Shown: positions 35,174 through 41,343 of the stretch, in pieces | How the letters are laid out: each line of letters starts with the position of its first letter | Position numbering within the stretch: position 1 is the stretch's first letter | Assembly (NCBI GenBank): GCA_009774215.1 | Contig: VSNH01000010.1 | Coordinates: 1-48,938, forward strand | DNA from: Lachnospiraceae bacterium | GTDB taxonomy: Bacteria; Bacillota; Clostridia; Lachnospirales; Lachnospiraceae | Length of the DNA: 48,938 nucleotides | Direction of reading: 5' to 3' | Notes under the pieces: model-generated | Database searches by the model: none | What the model was told of the DNA's origin: nothing | The model's input: only the letters and a program-made list of their open reading frames with translations | Translations under genes and position numbers: made by a program

Positions 35174-35659
35174 ATGGGTGTAGAGATAAAGGTCGGAATG
35201 GCCGACTTAAATGTATGCGTCAGTCCTGATAGAATTTGTACGCTGGGACTGGGGTCTTGCGTAGGTATTGCGCTTCGCGATCCGGTCACAAAGATCGGCG
35301 GGCTGGCGCACATTATGCTGCCGGACTCTACGACGATTCGTAACAACTCCAATATACCGAAGTTTGCTGACACGGGAATAGAGGAGCTGGTGAAGCAGGT
35401 GACCAGAAAAGGGGCGAACAGAAGCCGTCTGGTCGCAAAGATTGCGGGCGGCGCACAGATGTTTGGCTTTAACAGCAACAGCGAGATGGTACGCGTGGGC
35501 GAGAGAAATGTGCAGGCGACCAAAAAGAAGCTGGCGGAGCTGCGTATTCCGATTCTGGCGGAGGATACCGGCAAGAATTTCGGGAGAACGGTTATTTTTT
35601 ATCCTGAGACCGGGGATTTTGTCATCCGGGCGGTAGGTAAGCAGGAGTACAAGATCTGA
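35174..35659 (+). CDS. cheD: Chemoreceptor glutamine deamidase CheD
   Basis: Deamidates receptor glutamines and binds CheC to raise its activity. The catalytic Cys29 sits in LGLGSCVGIALRDP and His46 in GGLAHIMLPDS; the VAKIAGGAQMF motif follows. Length 161 is standard. It lies directly after cheC, as usual. Confidence 0.96.
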   Translation: MGVEIKVGMADLNVCVSPDRICTLGLGSCVGIALRDPVTKIGGLAHIMLPDSTTIRNNSNIPKFADTGIEELVKQVTRKGANRSRLVAKIAGGAQMFGFNSNSEMVRVGERNVQATKKKLAELRIPILAEDTGKNFGRTVIFYPETGDFVIRAVGKQEYKI

Positions 35660-35735
35660 TCCGAAAGAAGCGTTGATTCGGAAGAGGGAAGAGGATAAGA
35701 AATAAAAGATAGGAAGATAATGGAAGGGTAACAAA

Positions 35736-36128
35736 GTGGACTGGGAAGAGAAGAACAGCGAAGAAACGGCGGAGACTCCGGAGACTGAGGAGGAGCCGGA
35801 AGAAGGGCTGGAGCCGGAGGACGAGATTGAGACTGCGGCTGAACGTGAGGCGAGGGAAAAACGAGAGGAAGAGGAGAGACAAGCGAAAGCGAGAAAGCGC
35901 AGATTGATCCCTCCTTTTGTCATGTTACTTGCCGGGGCGGTTGTCAGCATTTACATGCGGATTTTGCGCTATGATCTGCAGACAATGCTGATTGTTCTGC
36001 TGTGCGTGCTGCTGGGGTTCTATTTTGTCGGAAGAATCCTGCAGATTATGCTTGACAGGTTTGAGCAGCAGATCGAGGAGGCCCATATGGAGGAAGGCGA
36101 GGTTATAGAAAAAGAACCTTCGGAGTAA
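35736..36128 (+). CDS. Small membrane protein between cheD and fliA, unknown function
   Basis: A 130-residue protein with a strongly acidic N-terminus (about 40 residues rich in Glu, Pro, Thr), a basic stretch KARKRRLIPP, two membrane helices (about residues 53-70 and 78-100, MLIVLLCVLLGFYFVGRIL) and a short acidic cytoplasmic tail. The basic patch before the first helix suggests both ends face the cytoplasm. GTG 35736 has GGAAGGG about 8 nt upstream. The position is conserved in principle (between cheD and the sigma gene), but I do not recognise a named family. Confidence 0.75.
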   Translation: MDWEEKNSEETAETPETEEEPEEGLEPEDEIETAAEREAREKREEEERQAKARKRRLIPPFVMLLAGAVVSIYMRILRYDLQTMLIVLLCVLLGFYFVGRILQIMLDRFEQQIEEAHMEEGEVIEKEPSE

Positions 36129-36169
36129 GATAAATTATAAATGGTAAAATGGGATAACTGATCAGGACA

Positions 36170-36246
36170 GGTCGAGGCAATTACTGCAGAGACCGTAAAA
36201 TGTGATGCAGGAGTTGGAAACAGAACTGTGAAGGTACTGAGCAGTA
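36170..36246 (+). repeat. Structured element family II, copy 2 (before fliA)
   Basis: GGTCGAGGCAATTACTGCAG followed by AGACCGTAA (36170-36198) aligns closely with 13323-13351 before flgD. It forms the same GGTC/GACC and GCA/TGC hairpin. The closing motif AACTGTGA...GAGCAGTA (36224-36246) aligns with 13461-13483 at 16 of 23 positions and keeps an ACTG/CAGT stem. The long central hairpin of copy 1 is absent. Confidence 0.55.
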
Positions 36247-36259
36247 ATAGGGGCTTAGA

Positions 36260-37045
36260 ATGGACGATACAGGCAAAAAGAAACTCTGGGAGGAGTACGC
36301 AGGCAGCAAGTCCCCGGAGGTACGGGAAAAGATCATATTGGAGTATGCGCCTCTGGTGAAGGTGGTGGCCGGGCGTCTGAGCATGTATCTCGGGTACAAT
36401 GTGGAGTACGAGGATCTTGTGAGCTACGGGATATTCGGACTGATCGACGCCATTGATAAGTTTGACTGTCTAAAGGACGTCAAGTTTGAAACCTATGCCA
36501 GTCTGAGAATACGGGGAGCGATTCTCGACCAGATTCGCAAGATGGACTGGATTCCCCGGACGATCAGGCAGAAGCAGAAACGGATCGACGCAGCCATTAA
36601 GGAGATCGAGACGAAGTCAGGCAGGAGCGCCACGGATGAGGAGATCGCGAAGCTTCTGGGAATTACGGATGAGGAGTACATCGACTGGCAGTCCCAGATG
36701 AAGATCACCAATGTGGTGTCGCTCAATGAGTTTTTAGAGCAGGGGAGCGAGGTTTCCAACGAGGCGGGGAGTACAAAGAGCGCGGCCTTCGATTCGCCGG
36801 AAGAAATTCTGGAGAGAGACGAACTCAAGAAGATGCTGGCGCAGGCTCTTGAGCTGTTGACGGAAAAGGAGCGCAAGGTGATCGTTCTATATTATTACGA
36901 GGATCTGACCCTGAAAGAAATCAGCAATATACTGGAGGTGTCCGAGTCAAGAATTTCGCAGCTCCACACGAGAGCTTTACAGAAGATGAGAGGAAAACTG
37001 GGGAACTACATCGGTATTCTCACGGATACGGAAAAGAGAAAGTAG
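36260..37045 (+). CDS. fliA: RNA polymerase sigma factor FliA (sigma-28, SigD/WhiG family)
   Basis: Directs transcription of late flagellar and chemotaxis genes. Region 2 spans REKIILEYAPLVKVVAGRL to YASLRIRGAILDQIRKMDW, region 3 follows, and region 4 has the helix-turn-helix LTLKEISNILEVSESRISQL. Length 261 fits SigD/WhiG. I found no good match to its consensus promoter in the window, so its targets probably lie elsewhere (flagellin, cap and receptor genes). An anti-sigma factor FlgM is not present. Confidence 0.96.
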   Translation: MDDTGKKKLWEEYAGSKSPEVREKIILEYAPLVKVVAGRLSMYLGYNVEYEDLVSYGIFGLIDAIDKFDCLKDVKFETYASLRIRGAILDQIRKMDWIPRTIRQKQKRIDAAIKEIETKSGRSATDEEIAKLLGITDEEYIDWQSQMKITNVVSLNEFLEQGSEVSNEAGSTKSAAFDSPEEILERDELKKMLAQALELLTEKERKVIVLYYYEDLTLKEISNILEVSESRISQLHTRALQKMRGKLGNYIGILTDTEKRK

Positions 37046-37057
37046 AGGCTGGGGTAT

Positions 37058-38647
37058 ATGAACGGATATTTCAGACTGGTGAACAGGGAAGGGTCGTCGT
37101 CACTCAAGCTGTTTCCGCCGACAGGAGAGGGAAAGCCTGTCGATGTGACGGATGTGCTCGAGTATCTGACGATGAAGGATTACGCCTGCGACCTGCCGAC
37201 GCTCAAGCGGGCGGTGGAGAACGTGGTGAAGGAGGAGCAGGAAATCCGTGTCGGGAATGAGACGAGGTTTCCCGAGAGAGAATGTTATAAGCTGAGGGTC
37301 GGGCCTGACAAGATGCAGGCCTTTGCAAAGTTTTACGCCGCTTCCGAAGGCGGCGAAAATATGACCGCCGAAGAGATGATCAAAGATCTGCAGCTTCGGG
37401 GGATTAAGTGCGGCATCCGCACGGAGGCCATTGCGGGTTTCTTTGCGAAAAGAAACTATCTGGAGGAGATTCTGGTGGCGGAGGGGCGTGAACCCGTTCA
37501 GGGAAAACATGCCTGGATTGAATATAAATTTAATACGGATAAAAAAGCGAAGCCTACGCTGAACGAGGACGGGAGCGTAGATTTCTTTCATCTGAATATA
37601 CTAAATCATTGTAACAAAGGAGAGGTGCTGGCGGTTCTGCATCCGGAGGTGCCGGGCGAACCGGGAGAGGATCTTTCGGGAAACCGGATTCTGCCCGCGG
37701 AGGTGCGCAAGGAAACACTTAAGTTTGGACGAAATATTGATATTTCCGGGGATCGCACCGTGCTCACGGCCCAGGTGAGCGGGCATGTGGAGCTGGTGGA
37801 GGGCTCGGTTTTTGTCTCCGATGAGCTTATGGTGGAGAATGTGGACAATTCCACCGGCAATATTGATTATGAGGGAAATGTACAGATTAACGGCAACGTG
37901 GCTACGAACTTCCAGGTGAAAGCCAAGGGCGATATTATGGTGAAAGGTGTCGTGGAAGGCGCGCAGCTTACGGCGGGCGGCAATATTATTATCGCAAGAG
38001 GCATGAACGGCATGGGCCGCGGCGTGCTGAGGGCAGATGGCAATATTGTGGCGAAGTTTTTGGAAAATGTAACCGCGGAGGCGCAGGGGTATGTGGCGTC
38101 GGAGTCCATCCTGCACAGCAGGGTAACGGCGGGCGGTGAAGTCAATGTGGATGGCAGGCGCGGCTTTATCACAGGTGGAAAGGTCAGCGCGGCGGGCAGC
38201 ATCAATGTGAAAACCCTCGGTTCGGAGATGGGAGCAGATACCATCGTGGAGGCGGGAACCGATCCCAAGCTGAAGGAGCGCATCAATCAGCTCCAGAAAC
38301 AGATCGGTGAGGACACGAAGCTTCTGCAGACGGTACAGCCGACGCTGCTTTCCGCGAAGCAGAAGCTGGCAAAGGGCGTGAAGCTGAGCCCGGAGCAGAT
38401 TCAGCAGATACAGTCCATGGCGGCGTTAAACAAGCAGAAAACCGATGCGATAGCGGCGGCAAATAATGAGATTGAAGAACTGCAGAAGCATATGACGAGC
38501 GCTTCGGAAGCCATGGTGCGCGTAAAAGGGGAGGTATATCCTGGCACGCGGATCTGCATCGGAGACGTGTCCATGGTGGTGTCAAAGACTACGCACTACT
38601 GTCGTTTCATCAGAGAGCGCGGAGATGTGAAGATGGCGCCGTTCTAA
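37058..38647 (+). CDS. fapA: FapA family protein (DUF342)
   Basis: A 529-residue FapA/DUF342 protein. The N-terminal domain precedes a beta-helix-like repeat region rich in Gly-Asn-Ile turns (GNIDYEGNVQINGNV, GGNIIIARGMNGMGRGVL) near residues 270-400. A coiled coil follows (LKERINQLQKQIGE...EELQKH), then a final beta segment (GEVYPGTRICIGD). Vibrio FapA is linked to polar flagellar assembly, though the function is not understood. The gene sits 12 nt after fliA. Confidence 0.88.
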   Translation: MNGYFRLVNREGSSSLKLFPPTGEGKPVDVTDVLEYLTMKDYACDLPTLKRAVENVVKEEQEIRVGNETRFPERECYKLRVGPDKMQAFAKFYAASEGGENMTAEEMIKDLQLRGIKCGIRTEAIAGFFAKRNYLEEILVAEGREPVQGKHAWIEYKFNTDKKAKPTLNEDGSVDFFHLNILNHCNKGEVLAVLHPEVPGEPGEDLSGNRILPAEVRKETLKFGRNIDISGDRTVLTAQVSGHVELVEGSVFVSDELMVENVDNSTGNIDYEGNVQINGNVATNFQVKAKGDIMVKGVVEGAQLTAGGNIIIARGMNGMGRGVLRADGNIVAKFLENVTAEAQGYVASESILHSRVTAGGEVNVDGRRGFITGGKVSAAGSINVKTLGSEMGADTIVEAGTDPKLKERINQLQKQIGEDTKLLQTVQPTLLSAKQKLAKGVKLSPEQIQQIQSMAALNKQKTDAIAAANNEIEELQKHMTSASEAMVRVKGEVYPGTRICIGDVSMVVSKTTHYCRFIRERGDVKMAPF

Positions 38648-38648
38648 C

Positions 38649-38762
38649 GTGCGAGAAGAACTTCTAGCCGCTCACAGCAGAGGCTGATTTTGCCAAGGCA
38701 GCATAGCTTCCTTGGAAGATATAAGTCTCGCACAGGAGAATGCCTGAAATGCGGCATTCTCC
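38649..38762 (+). repeat. Structured repeat element A, copy 4 (after fapA)
   Basis: P1 pairs GTGCGAGA (38649-38656) with TCTCGCAC (38726-38733). This is a perfect stem, with a T-A to C-G change on both strands relative to copy 1. P2's 5' strand AGAACTTCT is present, but its partner has decayed to GGAAGATAT. Hairpin II is CCAAGG/CCTTGG (38693-38715). Hairpin III is GGAGAATGCC/GGCATTCTCC (38735-38762). It starts one base after the fapA stop. Confidence 0.85.
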
Positions 38763-38825
38763 GCGTGAAGGGAAGACAGAAGGGGGAGTAGATTGAAAAG
38801 GAGCATTGCAAAGTCTGTGATGGCA

Positions 38826-38864
38826 GACGCAAATTGGTGATTTGCGGCTTTGCGTCAGCAAAGC
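38826..38864 (+). promoter_or_regulatory. Mutually exclusive hairpins upstream of the 38906 gene
   Basis: CGCAAAT (38828-38834) can pair with ATTTGCG (38840-38846). The overlapping GACGCAAA (38826-38833) can instead pair with TTTGCGTC (38849-38856). That strand can also pair with GCAAAGC (38858-38864, as GCTTTGC/GCAAAGC). The three stems cannot all coexist, so an RNA conformational switch is possible. No ligand-binding fold is recognised. Confidence 0.35.
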
Positions 38865-38905
38865 AGTGCCCCCATGACGCAGGAATGCTTCGGAAAGAGG
38901 TAGCT

Positions 38906-39223
38906 ATGGCGATAGGCTTTGTGGAGATGCAGGGACAAATCACGAGGGCGCAGGATTTTACCACTGTCAAGCACAATGAGGACACGAAGGGGCTGGTGGA
39001 TCAGACTAATTTCGGTCAGCAGATGACAAAACAGGTGGAAAAGCAGACGCAGAGGGTCAACGAAAAAAACAGGCCGGAAAACCGTCAGAAAAAATTCGAC
39101 GCCAAGGAAAAGGGGAGTAATGAATATCACGGTGACGGAGGCCGGAGCAGGAAAAAGGCGAAAAAGGATCCTGACGGCAAAGTGCTGTTAAAGGGCGTGA
39201 GTACCTTTGACATTCAGGGGTAG
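38906..39223 (+). CDS. Small hydrophilic protein downstream of fapA, unknown function
   Basis: A 105-residue, Lys/Gln/Asn-rich protein starting MAIGFVEMQGQITRAQDF. The first half carries a helix with regular Gln/Val (QMTKQVEKQTQRVNEKN). The second half is a basic, probably disordered stretch (RSRKKAKKDPDGKVLLKG) ending in a short strand STFDIQG. No membrane segment or known fold. ATG 38906 has AAAGAGG 6 nt upstream. The open frame extends to 38834, but the extension lacks a ribosome site and overlaps the hairpins. Same operon direction as fapA. Confidence 0.65.
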   Translation: MAIGFVEMQGQITRAQDFTTVKHNEDTKGLVDQTNFGQQMTKQVEKQTQRVNEKNRPENRQKKFDAKEKGSNEYHGDGGRSRKKAKKDPDGKVLLKGVSTFDIQG

Positions 39224-39262
39224 CGTCCGGAAGCGGAAAGCCGGACTACGAAAGGGAGAAGC

Positions 39263-40465
39263 ATGAGCGTAATTGAGATCGTTCTGATTATCATCGGGGC
39301 AGGGATATTCCTTTTGGGATATTTTCTGCCGACAGGAAAGAAGGACGCGGATGAGGAAGTACAGTTAATCAGCGAGGCCGAGATCAGGAAACTGGTGGAA
39401 GGGGAGACGGAAACAGTCAGAGAAAAGGTTTCCGATATTGTGGACGAGACCATCGGCTATTCCATAGAGAAGACGGAGCGCGCTATGGAGCGCGTGGCCA
39501 ATGAAAAAATTATGGCTGTCAACGAGTATTCGGACACCGTATTGGAGGAAATCAATAAAAACCATAAAGAAGTGACCTTCCTCTACGATATGCTTAACGA
39601 TAAGCACGAGACGCTGCTTGCGGATATCGGACAGGCGAATCAGGTTACGGAGGAGATCAGGCAGACGGTGCGCGATGCGGAAATCACAGCCGGAGAGACC
39701 GCGAAGAAGGCAAAGGCGGCTGAGGAGGCGGCGGAAGGCGCGCTTGCGCGAATCCGCCACGCGGAAAGCGCAGCCAGAGAAGCGCAGGAGGCAGTGCAGG
39801 AAGCGGTACAGTCCGTGATGGGCGCGGTGGAGGATACCCGCACGGATCTGTGGTCAATCCACAGTGCGGGGACTTATTCGCTGGAGATAGTGGAGGAAGT
39901 GCAGGCAGCCCGGGTATTCCCGGCTGCGGAGGAGATACAGACAGGCGGAGGACTGCCCGCCGTGGAAGAAAAGCAGGACATGCGGGCATTTCCGGCCGTG
40001 GAGGAGGAAGAAACGTTCTATGGGCAGGAGACGGGGGATATGTCAGCCGTTGAGGAGTCGGAGGAGCCCGTTGCGGAGAAGGACGATTTTCAACCGATCA
40101 GACCCAGGCGCGTGGAAATCATCCATGAGCCCGAAGCGGATTATGTGGCCGAGCCGGAGCTTTCCGCCAGCGCGGCCTTTGCGGAGATGGGGATTTTCGG
40201 AAATAAGGAGCCGACGGGCAGAAGAGATTTCAGCGGCTTCAGCGGCAGAGAGCTTGGCGGCAGGGAGACAGGGGCTGCGTCCGTGCCGGAGGAACCGCAC
40301 GGCGTGGATATCCGCTTTGCACAAGGGAAAGATAACGGGCGTAATAGTAATGAGAGAATTTTGGAGCTTCACAAGGCGGGCAAGTCTAATATGGCGATAG
40401 CCAAGGAGCTTGGCCTCGGTCTTGGCGAGGTGAAATTGGTAATAGATCTGTTTGAGGGCATGTAG
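39263..40465 (+). CDS. DUF6115-like membrane-anchored coiled-coil protein
   Basis: A 400-residue protein with an N-terminal membrane helix (residues about 4-21, IVLIIIGAGIFLLGYFLP), a coiled coil at about 30-180 rich in Ala/Glu, an acidic disordered middle, and a compact C-terminal helix-turn-helix-like domain (ILELHKAGKSNMAIAKELGLG then GEVKLVIDLF). That last domain is typical of DUF6115 proteins encoded beside motility genes in Clostridia. Function unknown. It ends one base before the next ATG, so the two are co-transcribed. Confidence 0.75.
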   Translation: MSVIEIVLIIIGAGIFLLGYFLPTGKKDADEEVQLISEAEIRKLVEGETETVREKVSDIVDETIGYSIEKTERAMERVANEKIMAVNEYSDTVLEEINKNHKEVTFLYDMLNDKHETLLADIGQANQVTEEIRQTVRDAEITAGETAKKAKAAEEAAEGALARIRHAESAAREAQEAVQEAVQSVMGAVEDTRTDLWSIHSAGTYSLEIVEEVQAARVFPAAEEIQTGGGLPAVEEKQDMRAFPAVEEEETFYGQETGDMSAVEESEEPVAEKDDFQPIRPRRVEIIHEPEADYVAEPELSASAAFAEMGIFGNKEPTGRRDFSGFSGRELGGRETGAASVPEEPHGVDIRFAQGKDNGRNSNERILELHKAGKSNMAIAKELGLGLGEVKLVIDLFEGM

Positions 40466-40466
40466 C

Positions 40467-41192
40467 ATGGAGAAAAAATACTATTTCCGCGGACTCGGCC
40501 TGGGAATTATCGTAACGGCTGTTATTATGGGGATTGCCTTGTCAGGCGGCGGGAAAAAAGAAAAAATGACGGACGACGAGATTATTGCCCGCGCGAAACA
40601 GCTCGGCATGATTGAGGATTCCACGTTGTTGGAGGCTTCCGGCGAAGAGAACACGGAGGACGGACAGGCGGGGAATGAGGCGCCTGTGCAGAAAGAAAAC
40701 GCCGTGAAGAAGGATGATCCCGTAAAAAAGGATGTGGCGGTGGCGGCGCAGAAGGAAGAAGAGAAGAAGCCGGTACCGGTGCCGGATGCGGAGACGCCTG
40801 TGGCGGGTACGCCGGAGTCTCTGCAGGAGAAGGAGGACAGGGCGACTGCGGCGGAGTCAGGGGAGTCTGACGCGGCGGAGAATGCAGGCCGGAAGCCGAC
40901 GGAAAAGAAGCCTTCCGCAGACACCAACGAGATGACAAAGCAGGATGAGGACGTCCCGGGGACGAGTACGAAGTCGGCGGGCGGGACAAAAACAGTGACC
41001 ATTGCAAGCGGCGACGGTTCCTATACGGTGGCGAGAAAGCTGGCGGAGGCAGGCGTTGTGGACTCTGCGGACGCTTACGACAGTTTTTTATGCGCGAACG
41101 GTTATGACAAAAAACTAAGACCCGGAATATTTACCATTCCGTCGGATGCCGGTGACGAGCAGATTGCGAGAATTGTGACGGGACAGCAATAA
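40467..41192 (+). CDS. Membrane-anchored MltG/YceG-like short protein
   Basis: A 241-residue protein with a membrane helix near residues 7-27 (GLGLGIIVTAVIMGIALSG), a long low-complexity Lys/Glu/Pro linker, and a C-terminal ~55-residue domain (YTVARKLAEAGVVDSADAYD to LRPGIFTIPSDAGDEQIARI). That domain resembles the LysM-like part of the MltG endolytic transglycosylase family. The catalytic YceG domain is missing, so glycan cleavage is unlikely and cell-wall sensing or binding is a guess. ATG 40467 follows GAGGG by 8 nt. Confidence 0.75.
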   Translation: MEKKYYFRGLGLGIIVTAVIMGIALSGGGKKEKMTDDEIIARAKQLGMIEDSTLLEASGEENTEDGQAGNEAPVQKENAVKKDDPVKKDVAVAAQKEEEKKPVPVPDAETPVAGTPESLQEKEDRATAAESGESDAAENAGRKPTEKKPSADTNEMTKQDEDVPGTSTKSAGGTKTVTIASGDGSYTVARKLAEAGVVDSADAYDSFLCANGYDKKLRPGIFTIPSDAGDEQIARIVTGQQ

Positions 41193-41304
41193 CGTGAGAA
41201 GAACTTCCGGCGCGCAGCGGCAGAGACTGCATCGCAAAGTCAGCAAAGCTGACTTGGAAGTTCTAAGTCTCACGTAAGAGAATGCCTGAAAAGAGGCATT
41301 TTCC
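41192..41304 (+). repeat. Structured repeat element A, copy 5 (before the chemoreceptor)
   Basis: P1 pairs ACGTGAGA (41192-41199) with TCTCACGT (41268-41275), perfect. P2 pairs AGAACTTCC (41200-41208) with GGAAGTTCT (41256-41264), perfect, with a compensatory end pair relative to copy 3. Hairpin I is GCAG/CTGC. Hairpin II is AGTCAGC/GCTGACT (41238-41254). Hairpin III is AGAGAATGCC/GGCATTTTCC (41277-41304) with one G-U. It begins on the last base of the upstream stop codon. Confidence 0.85.
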
Positions 41305-41343
41305 GTAGATGAGTCAGACATTAGAACAAAAAGGAGAGACATT

